A stretch of 64,000 bases of DNA from positions 62,001-126,000 of the forward strand of contig JANRJH010000028.1 of NCBI GenBank assembly GCA_033764075.1, read 5' to 3'. Positions 55,601 to 62,132 of this stretch are shown here, one piece after another (position 1 is the first letter of the stretch; every line of letters starts with the position of its first letter). The translations under genes and the position numbers were made by a program. The notes below the pieces were generated by a model. The model saw only the letters and a list, made by a program, of their open reading frames with translations. It was not told where the DNA came from and made no database searches. Source of the stretch: M3007 sp033764075 (lineage in GTDB: Bacteria; Bacteroidota; Bacteroidia; Chitinophagales; Saprospiraceae).

Positions 55601-55729
55601 ATGAGCACCATGCAGTCGCTCATGCGCGTTACCGCAGAATCGGGCGACTCTACCCTGCTCCAAAACCTGGAAGATCGCTTCATGCCCCTCATGCCCCAGC
55701 AACCCGGGCTGCCCGGCATCACGCAGTAA
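52670..55729 (+). CDS. DUF2723 membrane protein (GT117-like)
   Basis: 1019 residues from a GTG start at 52670. The N-terminal membrane domain opens EPTGSLWDCGEFISGAYKLQVVHPPGAPVFLIVGR, the DUF2723 signature, which carries a catalytic-type Asp as in PMT-like glycosyltransferases. Ten or so further helices follow. The C-terminal soluble part (YGDNDTYPLWYCQEVENIRTDVRVVNLSL to the helical repeat tail) is probably extracytoplasmic. Characterised GT117 members O-glycosylate exported proteins in Bacteroidota. The acceptor is not known here. Confidence 0.88.
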   Translation: MTYRTLNNITGWLTFAIAAIVLGLAAEPTGSLWDCGEFISGAYKLQVVHPPGAPVFLIVGRLFAWVAEMFSDNPENIAYAVNLLSALSTAFTAAFITWSTTILSRMALVGREETPDSGQTIAIMGAGLVAGLTTAFTTSIWFSAVEGEVYAMSTFFTAMTLWAVVKWYSLPDTAEADRWLVFAVYSTALSIGVHLLSLLTFPALALFYYYKKSKSPSWLGAGTAAGVGVLAIVLIQVLIIAGIPKLWAFFDRLLVNSFGLPFHSGIVVVLLLFAAAIWYGLRRAHQTGNGLLQRTIVAFALIVMAYLSYGMVVLRANANTPINMNDPSDAARLLPYLNREQYGERPLLYGPHFDAKPLGIQEPEPRYGRVGDRYEVVDEKVEYEYNARDKTLFPRMSDYTQGRPGLYRRWIDKPKGAPTIADNIEFFVKYQLGWMYWRYFMWNFAGRQNGEQGLYAWDPSAGNWITGLDFIDRGRIGDQSQAPEHIKNDPARNKYYLIPFFLGLVGLFFHYQQSRKEFIAIFAMFIITGIGIIVYSNQPPNEPRERDYVLAASFFTFAIWVGMSVPAIYGLLAGRFRLGAPAAVVASLLALSAPLLMVTQNWDDHSRAKHYASRDYARNFLESCAENAIIFTYGDNDTYPLWYCQEVENIRTDVRVVNLSLIAVDWYIDQLRRAVNNAPAVKLSIPQDKIRGFKRLQTPYVPGNDRPMSIQEVMTFLRDDHPVPSQGGRSFETYLPTNKIYMTVDKNAVRQYNVVPAGDTAVVDTIYFDLGVGEGQSSWILKDQLAMLDIVYSNLWERPIYWAVTCREDRLLGLDDYLQLEGLALRLVPVKSRSEGQGYGMVGMGRVGTDIVFDNMMNKWKWGNFDTHPTYVNRSYMPSLQTMRVAFIRVGRQLVAEGKKDQAVALVDRYFEAFPSFNFPYDQFSAFMADIYARAGAKEKAAEKINDIAAAMEAQMRFYRSLSLDMQKGYEQDMNFTMSTMQSLMRVTAESGDSTLLQNLEDRFMPLMPQQPGLPGITQ

Positions 55730-55738
55730 GCCGCACCC

Positions 55739-56158
55739 ATGGGCAGGATCGTGGGCATTGACTACGGACTGAAACGGTGCGGAATAGCCGTGACCGACCC
55801 GCTGAAGATCATCGCTTCCGGGTTGGTCACGGTGCCTGCCACCGAACTGGAAGCCTTTCTCGTGCGTTATCTCAAGGAAGAAGACGTGGAAGCCTTTGTG
55901 GTGGGGCTGCCCTTGCACCCCGACGGGAACCCCGCCCAGATCGCCGACCAGGTAAACGCATTTGTCCGAAAATTGCAAAACATGTTCCCCCAGATACCTG
56001 TTTTTCGACAAGACGAACGCAACACCTCCAACCAGGCGAAAAAAGTCATCCTGGCTTCCGGAGCGAAAAAACAAAAGCGGCGCGACAAAGCGCTGGTGGA
56101 TAAAGTAGCCGCCGCCCTGATCCTCGAACAGTACATGCACGAGCACCACTGGCATTGA
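55739..56158 (+). CDS. ruvX: RuvX/YqgF Holliday-junction resolvase-like nuclease
   Basis: 139 residues, RNase H-like fold: GIDYGLKRCGIAV with the first acidic residue, VVGLPLHPDGNPAQIADQV, and RQDERNTSNQAKK carrying the Asp/Glu pair. The late DKVAAALILEQYM adds the last Asp. Involved in 16S rRNA 5'-end maturation and possibly junction resolution. Members usually read DERxTS; this has RNTS. It starts 9 bp after the DUF2723 stop, in an operon with def downstream. Confidence 0.9.
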   Translation: MGRIVGIDYGLKRCGIAVTDPLKIIASGLVTVPATELEAFLVRYLKEEDVEAFVVGLPLHPDGNPAQIADQVNAFVRKLQNMFPQIPVFRQDERNTSNQAKKVILASGAKKQKRRDKALVDKVAAALILEQYMHEHHWH

Positions 56159-56177
56159 ACCCTACCGAATTACACCC

Positions 56178-56744
56178 ATGATATTGCCCATTTTTGCTTA
56201 CGGCCAACCGGTACTCAAAAAAGTAGCCGCCCCCATAGACCCCGATTACCCGGGGCTGTCCGAGTTGCTCGACAATATGTGGGAAACCATGTACCACGCC
56301 GACGGCGTGGGGCTGGCCGCGCCCCAGGTGGGCCTGTCCATCCGCCTGTTTGTGATCGACACCTCCGAGGTGGAGCGCGACGCCAAGCGCGAACACGACA
56401 AAGGCTTCAAGCGCGTGTTCATCAACGCCCAAATGCTCGATGAAAAGGGCGACCTGTGGACCTACGAGGAAGGCTGTCTCAGCATTCCCCGCATCCGCGG
56501 CGACGTGGAGCGCCCGCCCATCATCCACCTGCGCTGGCAGGATGAACATTTCGACACCCACGAGCAAACGTTCGAGGGCATCAACGCCCGCGTCATTCAG
56601 CACGAATACGACCACATTGAGGGCGTGCTGTTCACCGAACGGCTCAAGCCCCTGAAAAAGCAGATGATCCGCCGGAAGCTGGAAGACATCCGGTTGGGGA
56701 AAATATCGTCGGACTACCGCATGAAATTTGCGGCGGGCAAGTAG
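56178..56744 (+). CDS. def: Peptide deformylase
   Basis: 188 residues. The three deformylase motifs are present: GVGLAAPQVG, EEGCLSIP with the metal-binding Cys, and QHEYDHIEG with the HExxH zinc/iron ligands and catalytic Glu. It removes the formyl group from nascent proteins. 19 bp after ruvX; convergent with Uma2. Confidence 0.95.
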   Translation: MILPIFAYGQPVLKKVAAPIDPDYPGLSELLDNMWETMYHADGVGLAAPQVGLSIRLFVIDTSEVERDAKREHDKGFKRVFINAQMLDEKGDLWTYEEGCLSIPRIRGDVERPPIIHLRWQDEHFDTHEQTFEGINARVIQHEYDHIEGVLFTERLKPLKKQMIRRKLEDIRLGKISSDYRMKFAAGK

Positions 56745-56750
56745 CTTTTT

Positions 56751-57347
56751 TTAGCGAATCCATTTCAGGTCAAACAAAAATCCCGGCAGCACCTCCTCGC
56801 CGCTCAGCGTCTGCTCAAATCCCGTCATCACTTCCACACTTTTGCCGGCGCGGTAAACATGCACAGCCTGGCGCTCCAGGTCGATCAGCCAGCCCAGCAA
56901 AACGCCGTTGGTCACATACTCGTCCATCTTGGCCATCAGGCGCCCTAAGGAGTCGGTAGCGGAGCGGATTTCCACGACAAATTCCGGCACGGCGTGCACG
57001 AAGCGCTCCCGGTCGGCCGCCGTGGTTTGACGCAGCCGTTCGTGCGAAATCCAGGAAGCATCCGGCGACCGGATGGCGTCGTTGGGTAAGGTGAACCCCG
57101 TGCTGGACTCGCCGACTACGCCGGTCTTGGACTTACGGTTCCACAAGATCAATTCGGCAACTAATTCGGCATTTCGCTTGCCGGTTTCAAAACCGGTGGG
57201 GGGCAAACTGCGTATGGTTTTATCGCTGTTTCGCTCCATGCGCCACTCCCGGTTTTCCTGACAAATTGCAAAAAACTCCGCATCGCTGAGGTGCGGGAGG
57301 TACAGCTCGAGGGCATAGTCCGGGCTGGTGTCGTGGTTGTGTGGCAT
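56751..57347 (-). CDS. Uma2-family (DUF820) endonuclease-like protein
   Basis: 198 residues from the ATG at 57347; an in-frame ATG at 57359 overlaps the -7 element, so it is unlikely. The Uma2 PD-(D/E)xK-like fold is seen as SPDASWISHERL, FVVEIRSATDSLGRLMAKMDEYV and GVLLGWLIDLERQAVHVYR. These proteins are abundant in Cyanobacteria and some Bacteroidota. Their DNA-cutting activity is predicted rather than well shown. It is divergent from radC. Confidence 0.87.
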   Translation of the reverse strand: MPHNHDTSPDYALELYLPHLSDAEFFAICQENREWRMERNSDKTIRSLPPTGFETGKRNAELVAELILWNRKSKTGVVGESSTGFTLPNDAIRSPDASWISHERLRQTTAADRERFVHAVPEFVVEIRSATDSLGRLMAKMDEYVTNGVLLGWLIDLERQAVHVYRAGKSVEVMTGFEQTLSGEEVLPGFLFDLKWIR

Positions 57348-57356
57348 AATCCGTAG

Positions 57357-57364
57357 CAAAATTA
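57357..57364 (-). promoter_or_regulatory. -7 element TAATTTTG for Uma2
   Basis: Minus-strand exact TAnnTTTG match, 9 nt before the ATG at 57347, about 35 bp from the divergent radC element. Confidence 0.58.
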
Positions 57365-57398
57365 TCCTTCGAAGATATGCATTTTGTGGGAAAATCCC

Positions 57399-57406
57399 TA
57401 CTTTTG
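57399..57406 (+). promoter_or_regulatory. -7 element TACTTTTG for radC
   Basis: Exact TAnnTTTG match, 32 bp before the radC ATG at 57439. Confidence 0.65.
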
Positions 57407-57438
57407 GATGTCAATTTTTCATCCAAAAACGCTTCATC

Positions 57439-58122
57439 ATGTCTTCCATCATCACTTCCTGGGCCGAAGAGGACCGGCCGCGCGAAAAAATGCTCCTCAA
57501 GGGCAAAATGTCGCTCAGCGACGCCGAACTGCTCGCCATCCTGCTGGGTTCCGGCGTTCCGGGCGAAAATGCCGTCGCGCTGGCCCGCCGCATGCTTTCT
57601 TCCGTAGAAAACAACTTGCACGAACTGGGGCGGCGCTCCATTGCCGAATTGTGCCTCTTTCGCGGCGTGGGCGAGGCCAAGGCCGTAGCGATTGCCGCCG
57701 CCCTCGAGCTGGGTCGGCGCCGCCAGCTTTCCGACCTGCGCGAGCGCCCGCGCGTGTCGTCCAGCCGCGACGCCTACGCCGCTGTCGCCCCCCTGCTCAC
57801 CGACCTCCACCACGAGGAGTTCTGGCTGCTGCTGCTCAACAAGGCCAACGAGATCACCGCCCGCACCCGCATGAGCAGCGGCGGCTCGGCCGGCACCGTG
57901 GTCGACGTGAAGATGATCTTCAAAGCCGCCCTCGACGCCCGCGCCACCGCCTTCATCGCCGTGCACAACCACCCCTCCGGCAGCCTGCAACCCAGCCAGA
58001 TGGACATAGACCTCACGCGCCGCCTGCGCAAGGCGGGTGAGGTGCTGGATCTGCCCATGCTGGATCACCTGATCGTGTCGGAGCGGGGGTATTTCAGTTT
58101 TGCGGATGAGGGGGTGGTGTAG
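57439..58122 (+). CDS. radC: RadC-family JAB-domain protein
   Basis: 227 residues from the ATG at 57439. An N-terminal helix-hairpin-helix part (MSLSDAELLAILLGSG, CLFRGVGEAKAVAIAAALELGRR) precedes the RadC JAB/MPN domain. That domain holds LLLNKANEI and the metal motif HNHPSGSLQPSQMD (HxHPSG...D). Named for DNA repair, RadC's true function is unsettled; the domain is a predicted metalloprotease or nuclease. Confidence 0.93.
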   Translation: MSSIITSWAEEDRPREKMLLKGKMSLSDAELLAILLGSGVPGENAVALARRMLSSVENNLHELGRRSIAELCLFRGVGEAKAVAIAAALELGRRRQLSDLRERPRVSSSRDAYAAVAPLLTDLHHEEFWLLLLNKANEITARTRMSSGGSAGTVVDVKMIFKAALDARATAFIAVHNHPSGSLQPSQMDIDLTRRLRKAGEVLDLPMLDHLIVSERGYFSFADEGVV

Positions 58123-58216
58123 CCGCCAAGTCCATTATTTTCCCTCCACCCAAACAACGATCTTCCCAAAATAAGGTCTATACCCAGTACTTTTATTCCA
58201 TCAAATCAACAACAGC

Positions 58217-58612
58217 ATGATAAAACCACAACGCCTGGCCGCATACCTTCTGTTTTTCGCGGCCTTGTACGCATGCCGGCCGGCCGGCAACACGCCCTGT
58301 CGGGCGCCGGAGGGCGCCTGGACGAACCCCGACGGGTTCCAGTTTGTCTTTCTGCCTGAAAACAACATGCTCTGGCTGACCCAGTTCGGCACCCAATACG
58401 ACACCGTGCACCTGCGGTACACCCTCGACTGCGGCGCTGCGCCCGCCGGACTAGACCTGAGCAACTTCGACGCAGGGCCGCACCGGGGCAAGACCCTGTA
58501 TGGCATTATGGAATGGACTTCCGACAGCTCCTTCCGCTTTCGCTACGAACAGGACGCCCGACCTGCGGTGTTCGACAGCGACCAGACCATGCGGTTTGTG
58601 CGGCGCGACTGA
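58217..58612 (+). CDS. Small lipoprotein of unknown function
   Basis: 131 residues with a lipoprotein signal (LLFFAALYAC, Cys20). The body (GAWTNPDGFQFVFLPENNMLWLTQFG, YDTVHLRYTLDCG and MEWTSDSSFRFRYEQD) looks like a lipocalin-like or META-type small beta-barrel, but no named family is certain. A near-consensus element TACTTTTA lies at 58188-58195. Convergent with sucA, with a 6-bp gap. Confidence 0.78.
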   Translation: MIKPQRLAAYLLFFAALYACRPAGNTPCRAPEGAWTNPDGFQFVFLPENNMLWLTQFGTQYDTVHLRYTLDCGAAPAGLDLSNFDAGPHRGKTLYGIMEWTSDSSFRFRYEQDARPAVFDSDQTMRFVRRD

Positions 58613-58618
58613 CGCCGG

Positions 58619-61366
58619 CTATTCGCCAAACGCGTCGGTCACCAGTGCAGCCTGTTCCTGCTCGTGCTTTTTCGGGAATCCGGTGGCCGGACTGGCGGCG
58701 GCGGGGCGGCTCACGCGGCTCCAGCCGTAAACCCCGTGGTTCAGCAACAGGTAACCCCAGGCGCCCATGTTGGCCGGTTCTTCCTGCACCCATACGAGTC
58801 GGGCTTTGCCGTATTTGGCCATTAAAGCGTCGAACTGATTTTTCGGGAAGGGATAAATTTGTTCGAGGCGAACGATGGCCACGTCTTTTCGTTTTTCCTC
58901 CTGCTGGCGTTTGAGCAGATCGTAGTACACCTTACCGGAGCACACCAGCACTTTTTTGACCTTTTTAGGGTCGACAAAAGGGTCGTCAATGAGCTCGCGG
59001 AAGCGGTTGCCGGTTTCCAGCGCGCTGATGTCGCCGAGGTTGAACGGTGCGCGCAGGCCCGATTTGGGCGACATGACCACCAGGGGCTTGCGGAAGGGGC
59101 GGGCGAGCTGGCGGCGCAGCAGGTGAAAGAAGTTGGCCGCGTCGGTCACGTTGGCCACCGTGATGTTGTTTTCGGCGCAGCCGGCCAGGAAGCGCTCCAG
59201 GCGGGCGCTGGAGTGCTCGGGTCCCTGCCCTTCGTAGCCGTGGGGCAGCAGCATGACGATGCCGCTGGACTTGCGCCATTTGGCTTCGCCCGCAAAAATG
59301 AACTGGTCGATCATGGTGGCGGCGCCGTTGGCAAAGTCGCCGAACTGCGCCTCCCAGATCACCATAGCGTCGGGTGTGGCGATGGAATACCCGTATTCGA
59401 ACCCGAGCACCGCGTATTCGCTGAGCAGGGAGTTGTAAATGTAGAACTTGCCCTGTTTGTCGGCGATGCCGTCCAGGCGGTTAATCTCGCGGAACGTTTC
59501 GGCGTCGACGGCGTAGGCGTGGCGGTGGCTGAAGGTGCCGCGTTTGACATCCTGGCCGCTCATGCGCACGTTGTGGCCTTCGAGCAGGAGGCTGCCGTAG
59601 GCCATCAATTCGCCCAGCGCCCAGTCGATCTTGCCCTCCGACACGAGCTTGCGCTGGTTTTCGAGCAGCTTGGCGATCTGCCCGAGGGCTTTGAAGTCGG
59701 CCGGCAGGTTGAGCAGGTGGTTGATGAGGCGGTCAATCGTTGCGCGCGGGATGCCGGTTTCGGGTGATTCCTGGAAGTCGGCGTCGTCCCACGTAATGCG
59801 CAGGTTTTGCCACGCCAGCTCGTTCTGTTGGTAGGTATAGGGGAGGGGTTTCTGTCGGACCTCATCGAGCCGCGCCTGGAGGTCGGCCTTGAAGCGCGCT
59901 TCCATTTCCTGGGCCAGTTTGGCGTCGACATCGCCGCGTTCGATGAGTTTTTTGCTGTACACCTCCCGCGGATTGGGGTGTTTGTTGATCAGTTCGTACA
60001 GGTCGGGCTGGGTGAAGCGCGGCTCGTCGCTTTCGTTGTGGCCGTATTTGCGGTAGCAGACCATGTCGATGAACACGTCGGCGTTGAAGTGCTGCCGGTA
60101 TTCGGTGGCGAGCTCAACGGCGTATACCACCGCTTCGGCGTCGTCGCCGTTCACGTGGATGATGGGTGCGTGCACCACCTCGGCCACGGCGGTGCAGTAG
60201 TTCGACGAGCGGGCATCTTCCCAACTGGTGGTGAATCCGATCTGGTTGTTGATGACCAGGTGAATGGTGCCGCCGGTGTAGTAGCCTTTGAGCTGGCTCA
60301 TTTGCGTCACTTCGTACACCACGCCCTGGCCGGCCACCGCAGCGTCGCCGTGGATGAGGATGGGCAGTATGGAGTCGTACTCCGAGCCGTACAGAATATC
60401 GGCCTTGGCGCGGGAGAACCCTTCGACGACCGGATCGATGGCTTCGAGGTGCGAGGGGTTGGGCAGCAGCTTGAGGTACACCTCTTTGCCGCCCGGGGTG
60501 GTGACCATGGACGAGTAGCCGAGGTGGTATTTGACGTCGCCGGAGCCGAAGCTCTGGTCGGGCAGGGTTTTGCCTTCGAATTCGGAGAACACCTGTTCGT
60601 AGGTTTTGCCCAGGACGTTGACCAGCACGTTCAGGCGCCCGCGGTGGGCCATGCCGATGACCACCTCCTGCACCGGTGTTTTCCATTCGGTGGCGGTGTT
60701 GATCATGGCGTCGAGCGCGGCGATGGCCGCTTCGCCGCCTTCGAGGGAAAAGCGTTTCTGGCCGACAAATTTGGTGTGCAGGAACTGTTCGAAGCCCACG
60801 GCGCCGTTGATCTTCTCCAGGATGCGTTTTTTCTTTTCATCGGAAAAGCCGTAGTCGTCGGTCATGCCCCGGCTCTCAATTTTCGCGCGCAGCCACATGC
60901 GCTTTTCCTTGTCGTGGATGTGGGCGGCTTCGAAGCCGATGTTGCCGCAGTATATTTTCTGGAGCTTGGCGACGATGTCTTTCAGTGCGGCGTTGGGCAT
61001 GCCAATTTCCGCGCCGGCGGCAAAATGGGTGTCAAGGTCGGCGTCGGTCAGGCCGTAATCCGCCAGATCGAGCTTGGGTTCGCGGTTTTTGCGCGGTTTC
61101 AGCGGGTTGGTGGTGGAGAGCATGTGCGCCCGGTCGCGGTACCCGTGGATGAGCCCCATCACGGCAAACTCCTTGTGGAGCTGGGCGCCGTCCATGGCAC
61201 CGGCGGGGGCGGCATGGCCGTTGCCGCCGGCGGTGAGGGCAAAGTCGAACCCTTTGAAAAAGGCATCCCAGTCGGCCTCCACCGATTGGGGGTCAATCTG
61301 CCAGTTTTTGTACATCGACTCGATGTAGGCGGGGTGGGCGTTGAACACCGAAGAAAAGTCGCTCAT
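58619..61366 (-). CDS. sucA: 2-oxoglutarate dehydrogenase E1 component
   Basis: 915 residues. The E1o N-terminal segment (HPAYIESMYKNWQIDPQSVEADWDAFF) precedes the thiamine-diphosphate domains: EVVIGMAHRGRLNVL, SYTTGxx-like FTTSWEDARSS, VYAVELATEY, and the GDGD/N-type IHGDAAVAGQG. The C-terminal part has LLPHGYEGQGPEHSSARLERFL and MSPKSGLRAPF. It decarboxylates 2-oxoglutarate in the TCA cycle. The E2 gene sucB does not follow here. Confidence 0.95.
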   Translation of the reverse strand: MSDFSSVFNAHPAYIESMYKNWQIDPQSVEADWDAFFKGFDFALTAGGNGHAAPAGAMDGAQLHKEFAVMGLIHGYRDRAHMLSTTNPLKPRKNREPKLDLADYGLTDADLDTHFAAGAEIGMPNAALKDIVAKLQKIYCGNIGFEAAHIHDKEKRMWLRAKIESRGMTDDYGFSDEKKKRILEKINGAVGFEQFLHTKFVGQKRFSLEGGEAAIAALDAMINTATEWKTPVQEVVIGMAHRGRLNVLVNVLGKTYEQVFSEFEGKTLPDQSFGSGDVKYHLGYSSMVTTPGGKEVYLKLLPNPSHLEAIDPVVEGFSRAKADILYGSEYDSILPILIHGDAAVAGQGVVYEVTQMSQLKGYYTGGTIHLVINNQIGFTTSWEDARSSNYCTAVAEVVHAPIIHVNGDDAEAVVYAVELATEYRQHFNADVFIDMVCYRKYGHNESDEPRFTQPDLYELINKHPNPREVYSKKLIERGDVDAKLAQEMEARFKADLQARLDEVRQKPLPYTYQQNELAWQNLRITWDDADFQESPETGIPRATIDRLINHLLNLPADFKALGQIAKLLENQRKLVSEGKIDWALGELMAYGSLLLEGHNVRMSGQDVKRGTFSHRHAYAVDAETFREINRLDGIADKQGKFYIYNSLLSEYAVLGFEYGYSIATPDAMVIWEAQFGDFANGAATMIDQFIFAGEAKWRKSSGIVMLLPHGYEGQGPEHSSARLERFLAGCAENNITVANVTDAANFFHLLRRQLARPFRKPLVVMSPKSGLRAPFNLGDISALETGNRFRELIDDPFVDPKKVKKVLVCSGKVYYDLLKRQQEEKRKDVAIVRLEQIYPFPKNQFDALMAKYGKARLVWVQEEPANMGAWGYLLLNHGVYGWSRVSRPAAASPATGFPKKHEQEQAALVTDAFGE

Positions 61367-61422
61367 GTTGCTTTATGCGAAAAGGAAAAGTCTGTGCGTT
61401 GGGTTGGGGCTGAACAGAACTG

Positions 61423-61430
61423 CAAATTTA
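61423..61430 (-). promoter_or_regulatory. -7 element TAAATTTG for sucA
   Basis: Minus-strand exact TAnnTTTG match, 56 nt before the sucA ATG at 61366. Confidence 0.5.
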
Positions 61431-61505
61431 AGGGGAAAACACGGATCACATCCGACCGGTTGAATGAAAATTCAAGTATCGCGCCAGAATTTTTTTGCAC
61501 AACAC

Positions 61506-61536
61506 TTGAAAGTGCGCACAAGAGTATGTACCTTTG
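61506..61536 (+). promoter_or_regulatory. rpsT promoter (TTG-N20-TACCTTTG)
   Basis: TTG at 61506-61508, a 20-bp spacer and TACCTTTG at 61529-61536: both Bacteroidota -33 and -7 elements at ideal spacing, as expected for a ribosomal-protein gene. Confidence 0.75.
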
Positions 61537-61613
61537 CGCTCCCAAAAGAAAGTGGGAATAGAAAAGGCTGTTTATCGGCCGTATTTTTTTGAAAAAGCAT
61601 TGCATACAGTTAT

Positions 61614-61868
61614 ATGGCACACCATCGTTCTGCACTCAAGCGCATCCGTCAGACTGAAAAGCGCCGCCTGCAAAACCGCTACTACAAAAAAGCAGCCCGC
61701 ACGGCCATCAAAAACCTGCGCGAGCTGAAAGAAAAGGCCGCGGCCGAAACCTTCCTGCCCAAGGTCATCAGCATGATCGACCGTCTGGCCAAGCGCGGCA
61801 ACATCCACCGCAACAAAGCCGCCAACCTGAAAAGCGGGTTGATGCGCCACGTGAACGCGATGGCCTGA
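61614..61868 (+). CDS. rpsT: 30S ribosomal protein S20
   Basis: 84 residues, very basic and helical: MAHHRSALKRIRQTEKRRLQNRYYKKAARTA then the NIHRNKAANLKSGLMRHV C-terminus, the standard S20 pattern. It binds 16S rRNA early in 30S assembly. It has its own strong promoter and an intrinsic terminator 35 bp downstream. Confidence 0.95.
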   Translation: MAHHRSALKRIRQTEKRRLQNRYYKKAARTAIKNLRELKEKAAAETFLPKVISMIDRLAKRGNIHRNKAANLKSGLMRHVNAMA

Positions 61869-61902
61869 TCATTTTTTGGTTCGGTTTATGATTTCGGCTG
61901 AA

Positions 61903-61936
61903 TGCCGGGATGGCGGTTCGTCATCCCGGCATTTTT
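61903..61936 (+). terminator. Intrinsic terminator after rpsT
   Basis: Perfect 10-bp stem TGCCGGGATG / CATCCCGGCA, 9-nt loop, then five Ts. Confidence 0.85.
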
Positions 61937-61985
61937 ATGTTCGTGCCGGGACGGCTTCAACGGCGCGTCGTACCGACATGGGTAG

Positions 61986-62064
61986 TGTCACCTTCAGGGT
62001 GATATGCTACAACTCACCACCGTGGGTCTCAGGACCCTGCAGCCCACGTCAGGGAGTTGCAGCC
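61986..62064. repeat. Compound palindromic element upstream of the M14 gene
   Basis: Nested inverted repeats: TCACC/GGTGA near 61988-62002; CAACTC (62010-62015) with GAGTTG (62054-62059); CGTGGG (62021-62026) with CCCACG (62043-62048); and a central GGGTC/GACCC. It resembles REP/BIME-type intergenic elements and shares GTGGG-CCCAC core words with the hairpins at 3486 and 36165, though the order differs. Confidence 0.6.
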
Positions 62065-62107
62065 CATCCAAGCAAACCATTCCGCACGCCGCATGCGACG
62101 CGTTCCG

Positions 62108-62115
62108 TATCTTTG
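62108..62115 (+). promoter_or_regulatory. -7 element TATCTTTG for the M14 peptidase
   Basis: Exact TAnnTTTG match, 17 bp before the ATG at 62133. Confidence 0.6.
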
Positions 62116-62132
62116 CGCCTTTATCTGGTAAA

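Noticed and set aside
53591..56155. 854-codon open frame on the minus strand
   Set aside because: It is antisense to the DUF2723 and ruvX genes, shows no recognisable motif and is Val/His/Gly-rich, the usual shadow of GC-rich codon third positions.
59807..61561. 584-codon open frame on the plus strand
   Set aside because: Antisense to sucA; a GC-bias shadow.
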